Of a stretch of DNA of 22,068 bases, positions 1-6,523 are shown piece by piece. The translations under genes were made by a program, and so were the position numbers. How positions within the stretch are numbered: the first letter of the stretch is position 1; each line of letters opens with the position of its first letter. The notes beneath the pieces are model-generated. The model saw nothing but the letters and a program-made list of their open reading frames with translations. It had not been told where the DNA came from and did no database searches. Origin of the DNA: CAZQKL01 sp964593895 [NCBI: uncultured bacterium] (GTDB taxonomy: Bacteria; DYJV01); contig CAZQKL010000021.1 of the NCBI GenBank assembly GCA_964593895.1, positions 1 to 22,068 on the forward strand, in the 5' to 3' direction.

Positions 1-579
1 TATGGTGATGAAAATAGCTGGGGAGCTGAAGGTAGAATTTACTGGCTTCTTGACAAATTAGGATATAAGAATTTAAAAATTTTAAATGGTGGTTTCTCTT
101 TTTGGAAAAATAAAGGTTTTCCTGTTTCTTATGGAATTTCAATTTTTAATAAAAACAAAACCTGTAATAATTTAAAATTGCATGATTTTCATTTAATAAC
201 TGCAGAAGAAATTTTTAATTTTATTAAAAATAAAAAAGTAATTATCATTGATACAAGGACAGAAAAAGAATATAATGGAGCTACTCTGTATGGTGAAAAA
301 AGAGGGGGTCATATCCCTGGTGCAATCTTAATATGGTGGAAAGATTTTTTAAATAAAGATTATACCTTAAAATCAAAAACAGAGATAATTGAAATTTTAA
401 ATAAGCATGGAATTCCTTCTCCAGATAAAATAAAAAAGAAAATTATAACTATATGCACAGGAGGAGTTAGGTCTGGATTTGTTTATTTTGTATTAAAATA
501 TGTTGGTTATAAAAATATTGAGAATTATGATTATGGCTTCTGGCAATGGACGTTGACTGAATTGCCTATAGAAAAGTAA
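1..579 (+). CDS. Rhodanese-type sulfurtransferase (TST/MST-like, two domains), 5' end outside window
   Basis: The frame is open from base 1, so the gene starts upstream; 192 codons are visible. The first visible residues (YGDENSWGAEGRIYWLL, then LNGGFSFWKNKGFPV) match the end of the catalytically silent N-terminal domain of tandem rhodaneses, where a GDE stretch replaces the cysteine. The second domain follows: IIIDTRTEKEY, then GGHIPGAI, then an active-site loop CTGGVRS with the cysteine at 454-456. Family members transfer sulfane sulfur from thiosulfate or mercaptopyruvate to a thiol acceptor. The loop is neither the CRKGVT of rhodanese nor the CGSGVT of mercaptopyruvate sulfurtransferase, so the donor is open. 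The stop shares one base with the next start (TAATG), so it is probably co-translated with the transferase operon. A TTG at 178 could be taken as a start but would cut the fold in half. Confidence 0.85.
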   Translation, partial: YGDENSWGAEGRIYWLLDKLGYKNLKILNGGFSFWKNKGFPVSYGISIFNKNKTCNNLKLHDFHLITAEEIFNFIKNKKVIIIDTRTEKEYNGATLYGEKRGGHIPGAILIWWKDFLNKDYTLKSKTEIIEILNKHGIPSPDKIKKKIITICTGGVRSGFVYFVLKYVGYKNIENYDYGFWQWTLTELPIEK

Positions 580-1160
580 TGAATGCAATTATTGTTTTTT
601 TGAAAAATTTTTTTCTTACAGATGTTAAAACAAGATTAGCAGAAACTACTTCACAAGAATTTGCTTTAAATTTCTACAAAGATTGCATAAAAAATACAAT
701 TACTGAAGTTAAAAAAACATCAATCCCATATTTTCTTTTCTGGTATCCAGAGCCAATAGAAAAGTATAAAAACTCTTTTTCTCAAAAAGGAAAAAATTTA
801 GGTGAAAGAATGTATAATGCCTTAAATGAGGTATTTGCAAATAAAATAGAAAATGCAATAATTATTGGAACAGATATCCCAGATTTAAATTCAAACATAA
901 TGAGAAAAGCTTTTATCTTCCTTAAAGATTACGATTATGTTATTGGACCATGCTTTGATGGAGGTTATTATTTAATTGGCTGTAAAAAGGATAAATTAAA
1001 AAAGGAGATTTTTTCAGATATACCCTGGAGCACAGATAAAGTTTTTACTCTTACAATTGAAAAATTAAAAAAACATAAACTAAAATTTTATGTTCTTGAA
1101 AAATTAAGAGATATTGATGAGCAAAAAGACCTTTTCAATTATTATTCCAGTAAAAGATGA
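579..1160 (+). CDS. DUF2064 / TIGR04282-type transferase (arsenosugar-associated, GT-A-like)
   Basis: This 193-residue protein has the features of the CofC/GT-A-like DUF2064 family, TIGR04282, now named an arsenosugar biosynthesis glycosyltransferase and earlier rSAM/selenodomain-associated transferase 1. Visible signatures are VKTRLAE near residues 16-22 (family K-T-R-L), GERMYNAL, the acidic IIGTDIPDL motif, the strong GPCFDGGYYLIGC signature, and IPWSTDKVFTLT. It is a soluble cytoplasmic protein with no signal peptide. The ATG shares its first base with the upstream stop (TAATG), and the following gene starts inside its last 44 bases, so the three are translationally coupled. The actual donor and acceptor are not known from sequence; a role in transferring a sugar or nucleotide group in organoarsenical synthesis is inferred from family naming and context. 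The first residues are MNAIIVFLKNFF where the family usually has K-x-P-x-x-G-x-V-K-T-R-L, so the phosphate loop is partly degenerate. Confidence 0.88.
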   Translation: MNAIIVFLKNFFLTDVKTRLAETTSQEFALNFYKDCIKNTITEVKKTSIPYFLFWYPEPIEKYKNSFSQKGKNLGERMYNALNEVFANKIENAIIIGTDIPDLNSNIMRKAFIFLKDYDYVIGPCFDGGYYLIGCKKDKLKKEIFSDIPWSTDKVFTLTIEKLKKHKLKFYVLEKLRDIDEQKDLFNYYSSKR

Positions 1161-1779
1161 AGAGCAATTTTATATAAACAGAGTTGTAAAAAATATAAAA
1201 AAAATTTTTAAAAATTCAAGGTATGAAATTATTTTTTCAAAAACTCAAGATGATAAAATCTACTTTAATGACAAAAACATAAAAGTTGTTAATTCTCCTC
1301 AGGGGAGAGGAGTTCAACTTAATTATGGAGCTAAAAATTCAAAAGGAGAAATTTTAATTTTTCTTCATTGTGATACAATTTTACCTGAGAATGCTGAAAG
1401 ATTAATACTTGAAAATATTGAAGATAATGCAATTTTAAGTTTTAGATACTCAACTTATCCAGATAAATTTATTTTTAAATTAATTGAATTTTTTACAAAT
1501 TTAAGATGCTCAATAACTAAAACTCCTTATGGTGACCAGTGTTTTATTATGAAAAGAGAAGTTTTTGAAAAATTGGGAGGATTTCCTGAAGAAGAGCTTG
1601 AAGATGTAAAATTTGTAAAAAAAGCAAAAAAAATGGGAATTAAAATTAAAATATTAAATGAAAAAATTAAAACTTCACCGAGAAAATATTTTAGACAGGG
1701 TATTTTAAAAACCATTATAAATCACAGAGTTACAATAGTGAGGTATATGATAGATGAATTTTTCAAGAATACTTTATAA
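1117..1779 (+). CDS. Family 2 glycosyltransferase, TIGR04283 type (arsenosugar-associated)
   Basis: This 220-residue GT-A glycosyltransferase has the TIGR04283 signatures (rSAM/selenodomain-associated transferase 2, now named arsenosugar biosynthesis glycosyltransferase): FSIIIPVKDEE at the start, GRGVQLNYGAKNSKGEIL, FLHCDTILPENA (the H-x-D metal/donor motif), PYGDQCFIMKREVFEKLGGF, ELEDVKF (the E-D pair) and TSPRKYFRQGILKT. The usual D-G-G-S-x-D loop after the second strand is missing; FSKTQDDKI stands in its place. I chose the ATG at 1117, preceded by AAGAG, over an adjacent in-frame TTG at 1114. It overlaps the upstream gene by 44 bases and the downstream gene starts 26 bases before its stop. 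Its product probably adds a sugar to a small molecule in the cytoplasm; the exact substrate is inferred from neighbours only. Confidence 0.88.
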   Translation: MSKKTFSIIIPVKDEEQFYINRVVKNIKKIFKNSRYEIIFSKTQDDKIYFNDKNIKVVNSPQGRGVQLNYGAKNSKGEILIFLHCDTILPENAERLILENIEDNAILSFRYSTYPDKFIFKLIEFFTNLRCSITKTPYGDQCFIMKREVFEKLGGFPEEELEDVKFVKKAKKMGIKIKILNEKIKTSPRKYFRQGILKTIINHRVTIVRYMIDEFFKNTL

Positions 1780-4753
1780 AGATATTGCAATTTATATTGA
1801 ACCTGATATTCCATACTGGTTTGTTCCAAATAAAGCTGGAGATGAATTTTTCAAAGAGTTTTTAAAAACAGAAGATATTTATTCTGCTATTAAAAAAATT
1901 GATTTACCTCTGTCATCTTCAGCAATTTCAGCTGAAAATTTTTTAAATCACATTAAAAATTTTTGCTCAAATTATTCAAAAGAATATTCAGGTAGAATTA
2001 ATTACATTGATTTTTCTTATCCAAAAGAAGCATGGTTTCATATTACAAATAGATGTAATTTAAATTGTTCACACTGTTTATTTTCAGAATTTTTAAATAA
2101 TAATTTAGAGATGGATTTTAAATTTTTAATTAAAATAATTGATGAATTAAATTCTCTTGGCACAAATGTTTTTGTTTTTACAGGTGGCGAGCCTTTAATT
2201 TATCCAGATTTAGATAAAGTTTTAAAATATATACTTGAAAAAAGCGAAAATAACAAAATTGCAATTTTAACAAATGGTTTATTCATTGAAAAATTTTATG
2301 AAAAGATTAAAGATTTAGATTTAAAAAGAATCCATTTTCAAGTAAGCTGTGAAGGTATTTTCGAAAATTATGAAAAAGTAAGGAAAGTTAGTTTTAAAAA
2401 ATTTTTAAATGCAATTAGATTTTTACAGAAAAAGAATCTAAACTTTACAATTGGAATTGATTTAATTGATGAGAATATTGAAAAAGTAATAGATTTTTTC
2501 CTTGAAAATGGAGTTAAATTTTTTCATTTCTTTTATCATATACCTTATGGAAATGGTAAAAAACTAAAAATTTTAGATATAGATTTAATTGCAGAAAAGT
2601 TAATAAGATTAAAAGATAAATGTGATAAAGCTAACGCTGAAATTGACAATTTTACATCACTTGAGGCTCAAATATTCACCTATTGTGGAGTTAAACATGA
2701 TTTAACTTCAGCTGGAATTGAATTAATTGCAATATCACCTGATATGAAAGTTTATCCAACTGCTGCAACAGTTTTTCAAGATAATTTATGCTGTGGAGAT
2801 TTAAAAAAAGATAGTTTCATATCAATATGGAATAACAGTAAAATTTTGAATGAATTAAGAAAAAAGAGCGTTATAGAAATTCCAGAGCTTTCAAATTCTC
2901 CATTTAAATTTATTCATGGTGGCGGAGATTTTGATTTATCTTATTTTTATGATGATATTGACCCATTTATCCCATTATATGAGGAAATTATAAAATTTTT
3001 AATTTATGAAAATGTGAAAAAATTAAATATACCTGAACGAAAAATACCAGAAATTATACTTGAGGCAGGTGATATTTTAAAGGATTGTGGAAAGAAAGGT
3101 GAAGTGTTTCTAAATCATTCTAACTGTCTTTTAAGTATGGTATCAGATAATGGGATTGAAATTGTGCAGAATTTTTATAAAAAAGCTGCAACTGAGGGTA
3201 ATGAAGATATTTTAAATCCATTTATTGAAAATTTGAAAATAAAAGATGTGCCAGATGAGAATCTTTTAAAAAGTTTCGGATGTGGCTCACCTGTAATTTT
3301 TGCTAATTTAAAAAAAGGAGATAAAATTCTTGATATTGGCTGTGGGAGTGGAGTTGAAACTTTAATTGCAAGTGATGAAGTTGGAGTTAATGGAACTGTT
3401 GTTGGAATAGATATGTTAGATGAAATGTTAAATCTTGCAAATAAGGCAAAAAAAGAGAAAAAAAAGGAAAATTTATTTTACATTAAAGGATTTATTGATA
3501 AACTGCCATTTAAAGATGAAAGTTTTGATGTGATTATTTCAAATTGCGTTATAAATTTATCAGATTTTAAGAAAATTGTTTTTAAAGAGATATACAGAAT
3601 TTTAAAATTTAATGGAAGAATTGTAATAAGTGATGTTGTTAGTGAAAAGAATTTACCTTCAACTTTTATGCAGGATGAAAAATTAAAAGGAGAGTGTTTA
3701 TCTGGAGCTTTAACAGAAGAAAAATTAATAGAAACTTTAAGAATTTTAAATTTTAAAAATATTAAAATTTTATCAAGAACTTTTTACAGAAAAGTTGAAG
3801 ATTTTAAATTTTTTTCAATAACTTTTTCAGCAGAAAAAATTAAATGTGAGAAAAAATATGTATACTCCCCCGGTCCTTCAATTTATTATGTAGATGAAAA
3901 TTTTAATTTAGTAAAAACAGGTGAAATTAATGAAATTGAATCTGTTTCAGAAGACACTCCACTTTTTATTTTTGATGAAATCAAAGAGAATGTTATCAAT
4001 AAAGAGATGTATTCATGCTGTGCTATTCCTCAAGAAAATAAAACAGGTTGTTTAATCTGCGGAGAAGAACTTGTTTATTTTAATTTTGAAAAAGAGAGAA
4101 CCTGTTTTATGTGTGGTAAAAAATTTCTCTCAAATGCAGAGTGTAAAAATGGTCATTTTATATGCGATGAATGTCATTCAAATCAACCTGTTTTAAAGTT
4201 GATAAGTTATCTGGAAAACTGTGACAAAAAAGATTTAATTGAGATTTTTTATGAAGCAAAAAATTATGCTAAATTTCCAATGCATGGTCCAGAATATCAT
4301 GCACTTGTGCCAGGAGTAATTTTAACTTCATTTAAGAATAATGGTGGAAATATAAGTTTTAATGAAATAAAATCAGCAATTTTAAGAGGGAAGAAAGTTC
4401 CAGGCGGAAGTTGTGGCTTTAATGGAGTTTGCGGAGTTGTAACAGGAATTGGTATAGCACTTTCCGCAATCATTAAATCAACTCCATTAAAAGCTAAAGA
4501 GAGAAAAATAACTCAGAGTTTCTGTGCAAAAGTTTTAGATAAAATTTCAAAATTAGAAGCTGCAAGATGCTGTCAGAGAGAAACTTACATAGGTTTGAAG
4601 TTATTTTCAGAAAATTCAGAATGGTTAACAGGAATTAATCTTCCAGCTGATTTTAAATTTTCTTGCTCCCAATCTATAAAAAATCCACATTGTATTAAAG
4701 AGAAATGTCCTTTATTTAAAAATTTTTCAAAATTAAAAATACTTTTTTCATAA
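1754..4753 (+). CDS. Fusion protein: PqqD-like + radical SAM + ArsM-type methyltransferase + DUF5714
   Basis: This 999-residue protein has four recognisable parts. (1) Residues 1-75 resemble a PqqD-like/RRE domain (IYIEPDIPYWFVPNKAGDEF). (2) Residues 90-300 are a radical SAM core: C101-x3-C105-x2-C108 for the 4Fe-4S cluster, GGEP at 144-147; a partial SPASM-like tail follows with C311, a VYP motif whose expected cysteine is T336, and C346/C347 before GDL. (3) Residues 500-695 are a class I SAM methyltransferase with DIGCGSG at 527-533 and the three arsenic-binding cysteine contexts of ArsM/AS3MT: FGCG (C510), SNCVINL (C598) and GECLSGAL (C648). (4) Residues 700-990 match DUF5714: CLICGEELVY, CFMCGKKF, GHFICDECH, FPMHGPEYHALVPG, GGSCGFNGVCG and ARCC. 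There is no signal peptide or membrane segment, so it acts in the cytoplasm. GAGG ends 10 bases before the ATG, which lies inside the upstream glycosyltransferase gene. Arsenite methylation plus radical SAM chemistry (as ArsM plus ArsS do in arsenosugar synthesis) is the favoured role; another thiophilic element cannot be excluded. It ends in TAA, with no selenocysteine codon. Its last 38 bases overlap fliR. Confidence 0.88.
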   Translation: MNFSRILYKDIAIYIEPDIPYWFVPNKAGDEFFKEFLKTEDIYSAIKKIDLPLSSSAISAENFLNHIKNFCSNYSKEYSGRINYIDFSYPKEAWFHITNRCNLNCSHCLFSEFLNNNLEMDFKFLIKIIDELNSLGTNVFVFTGGEPLIYPDLDKVLKYILEKSENNKIAILTNGLFIEKFYEKIKDLDLKRIHFQVSCEGIFENYEKVRKVSFKKFLNAIRFLQKKNLNFTIGIDLIDENIEKVIDFFLENGVKFFHFFYHIPYGNGKKLKILDIDLIAEKLIRLKDKCDKANAEIDNFTSLEAQIFTYCGVKHDLTSAGIELIAISPDMKVYPTAATVFQDNLCCGDLKKDSFISIWNNSKILNELRKKSVIEIPELSNSPFKFIHGGGDFDLSYFYDDIDPFIPLYEEIIKFLIYENVKKLNIPERKIPEIILEAGDILKDCGKKGEVFLNHSNCLLSMVSDNGIEIVQNFYKKAATEGNEDILNPFIENLKIKDVPDENLLKSFGCGSPVIFANLKKGDKILDIGCGSGVETLIASDEVGVNGTVVGIDMLDEMLNLANKAKKEKKKENLFYIKGFIDKLPFKDESFDVIISNCVINLSDFKKIVFKEIYRILKFNGRIVISDVVSEKNLPSTFMQDEKLKGECLSGALTEEKLIETLRILNFKNIKILSRTFYRKVEDFKFFSITFSAEKIKCEKKYVYSPGPSIYYVDENFNLVKTGEINEIESVSEDTPLFIFDEIKENVINKEMYSCCAIPQENKTGCLICGEELVYFNFEKERTCFMCGKKFLSNAECKNGHFICDECHSNQPVLKLISYLENCDKKDLIEIFYEAKNYAKFPMHGPEYHALVPGVILTSFKNNGGNISFNEIKSAILRGKKVPGGSCGFNGVCGVVTGIGIALSAIIKSTPLKAKERKITQSFCAKVLDKISKLEAARCCQRETYIGLKLFSENSEWLTGINLPADFKFSCSQSIKNPHCIKEKCPLFKNFSKLKILFS

Positions 4754-5495
4754 ATTCATCAAAAGTATCTGTGAAAATATAAGCAAAAAGTGGAAAAGAC
4801 ATCATAAAAATAAAAAAACCAACAAATATTTTAACAGGAAGCCCCACAATTATTATATTTATTTGAGGAGCAAGCCTTGCCATTATTGAAAAAACAATAT
4901 CTACAATTAAAAGTCCAATAATCATAGGAGATGCAATTTTAAAAGCAATGTAAAATATATCTCCACCAGATTGAACAATAAATTTCAGAATAGATTTTTT
5001 AAAATAAAAACCCATAAGTGGAATATGGTGAAATGAATAGATTATTGCTTTTAAAAATATATGATGACCATTGATTGCAAGAAAAATTAGTAATGCAAAA
5101 AGATTTTGAATAATTGAAAGTTCAGAGACCTGTTGGTTTGTAATTGGGTCAAAAATATTTGCAACAGCAAGTCCAATAGAAAAACCTATTAATTGTCCTC
5201 CAACCTGCACAGCAATGAACACAAATGTTGCTAAAAATCCAATTATCATACCTATTCCCATTTCAAAAAGAATCATGAGAAAATAGAAGAAAGGATTTAA
5301 TTTTGCTAAGTTGAAATTGATTTTAGGAACAAAAGGATAAACAATTAAGGAAATTAGAAAAGATAAACCTATTTTTAAAAGTGGAGGAATTACTCTACTA
5401 TTAAAAATTGGAGCGAGGATAATAATTGATGAGATTCTTGTAAAAATTAATAAAAAATTTAAAACAAAAACTGCTGGAAGATTTACATCTGTCAT
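4716..5495 (-). CDS. fliR: Flagellar export-gate protein FliR
   Basis: This 259-residue, very hydrophobic protein has the FliR pattern: an N-terminal FTRISSIIILAPIFNSRVIPPLLKIGLS stretch (split here: FTRISS, then APIFNSRVIPPLLKIGL), a central GMIIGFLATFVF and QVGGQLIGFSIGLA, NIFDPITNQQVSELS, and MARLAPQINIIIVGLPVKI near the C-terminus. FliR is one of three integral components (with FliP and FliQ) of the flagellar type III export gate in the inner membrane. Its ATG overlaps the fliQ stop as ATGA, so translation is coupled. It is the last gene of the operon: flhB, which commonly follows, is absent and must lie elsewhere. The 3' end runs 38 bases into the convergent radical SAM fusion gene. Confidence 0.96.
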   Translation of the reverse strand: MTDVNLPAVFVLNFLLIFTRISSIIILAPIFNSRVIPPLLKIGLSFLISLIVYPFVPKINFNLAKLNPFFYFLMILFEMGIGMIIGFLATFVFIAVQVGGQLIGFSIGLAVANIFDPITNQQVSELSIIQNLFALLIFLAINGHHIFLKAIIYSFHHIPLMGFYFKKSILKFIVQSGGDIFYIAFKIASPMIIGLLIVDIVFSIMARLAPQINIIIVGLPVKIFVGFFIFMMSFPLFAYIFTDTFDEFMKKVFLILKNF

Positions 5496-5761
5496 TTAAC
5501 ATACATTGGAAGATTAATTATTATTTTTTGGGTAAATTCAACTATTAATTTTAACATCCATGGGAAAAATATGATTAAAGCAACAAAAACAGCAATAATT
5601 TTTGGAATAAATGTTAAAGTCATCTCATTGATTGAAGTTACCGCTTGAAATATACTAACAGCAACTCCAGCAACAAGTCCCATAATTAACATTGGAGCAG
5701 AAATCATCATTGTTAATTTAAAAGCTTCTTGAGCAAATGTTATAACAAATTCAGGTGTCAT
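5492..5761 (-). CDS. fliQ: Flagellar export-gate protein FliQ
   Basis: At 89 residues with two membrane segments (about 15-38 and 50-70) it is the normal size for FliQ, a small integral component of the flagellar export gate. The family pattern is clear: an acidic N-terminus MTPEFVITFAQEAF, GLVAGVAVSIFQAVTSINEMTLTFIPKI, then a second hydrophobic span. A strong GGAGG ribosome site at 5767-5771 precedes the ATG and overlaps the fliP stop codon, and the TGA stop overlaps the fliR ATG. Confidence 0.96.
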   Translation of the reverse strand: MTPEFVITFAQEAFKLTMMISAPMLIMGLVAGVAVSIFQAVTSINEMTLTFIPKIIAVFVALIIFFPWMLKLIVEFTQKIIINLPMYVK

Positions 5762-5770
5762 TTAAACCTC

Positions 5771-6523
5771 CTACATAAAACTTTTAATTAATGACCCGAC
5801 CAATAAATTCCACCCATCTGCAAGGACAAAGAGCATAATTTTAAATGGCAAAGAAACCATTACAGGAGGTAGCATCATCATTCCCATGGATAGCAAAACA
5901 CTTGCCACAACCATATCAAGAATAAGGAAAGGAATGTATAGCAAAAAACCCATCTGGAATGCTGTTTTCAGCTCACTTATTACAAAGGCAGGAATTATTG
6001 TTAATGTGCTTACTTCATTTATATTTTTTGGCTTTTTTGTCCTTGTAAAAGATAAAAAAAGAGCAAGGTCCTTTTCCCTTGTTTGTTTTAACATAAATTT
6101 TCTTAAGGGCTTTAATGCATTTTCAAATGCCTGCTTTTGCGTAATTTCTTTTTTAAGATATGGTTGTAATGCATTGTTATTTATTTGAACTAAAACTGGT
6201 CTCATAACAAAAAAAGTCAAAAATAGCGAAAGTCCAACAACTACCTGACTTGGAGGCATCTGTTGAGTGCCAAGAGCTTGACGGAGAAAATGTAGCACAA
6301 TTACAATCCTTGTAAAAGATGTCATTAGAACAAGAATTGAAGGAGCTAATGTAATTATTGTAAGCAAAATTATTATCTGTAAGGTTTTAACTATTTCTGA
6401 CGGATTGGTAGTTGTTCCAACTCCTATTGTAATAGTCGGAATTGGAATTGTATCTGCAGAATTTAGTAAAGGGATATTAATAAAGAGAATAAAAATTATA
6501 AGGAAAAAAGTTTTTTTTTTCAT
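5771..6523 (-). CDS. fliP: Flagellar export-gate protein FliP
   Basis: This 250-residue protein has a cleavable signal peptide (about residues 1-22, MKKKTFFLII with a long hydrophobic stretch ending LNSADT), as FliP does. The FliP signature is present: LAPSILVLMTSFTRIVIVL, then FLRQALGTQQMPPSQVVVG, then FFVMRP; the C-terminal half has GFLLYIPFLILDMVVASVL and MMMLPPVMVSLPFK, both typical. It forms the core of the export gate with FliQ and FliR. The ATG overlaps the fliO stop (ATGA). Codons 2-4 sit in a run of ten adenines on the coding strand (window 6511-6520), a possible slippage site. Confidence 0.97.
   Translation of the reverse strand: MKKKTFFLIIFILFINIPLLNSADTIPIPTITIGVGTTTNPSEIVKTLQIIILLTIITLAPSILVLMTSFTRIVIVLHFLRQALGTQQMPPSQVVVGLSLFLTFFVMRPVLVQINNNALQPYLKKEITQKQAFENALKPLRKFMLKQTREKDLALFLSFTRTKKPKNINEVSTLTIIPAFVISELKTAFQMGFLLYIPFLILDMVVASVLLSMGMMMLPPVMVSLPFKIMLFVLADGWNLLVGSLIKSFM

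Noticed and set aside
178-579. Rhodanese as a short single-domain protein starting at TTG 178
   Set aside because: The frame stays open to base 1 and the upstream residues clearly match the end of the first domain of tandem rhodaneses.
1158-1160. TGA at the end of the TIGR04282-type gene as a selenocysteine codon, considered because the family was first named selenodomain-associated
   Set aside because: The protein ends at its normal family length there and the next gene already reads in another frame; the rhodanese and fusion genes end in TAA.
5886-6188. Open frame of 100 codons on the plus strand inside fliP
   Set aside because: It is antisense to a clearly conserved gene, lacks a ribosome site, and its composition follows from the reverse strand of hydrophobic codons.
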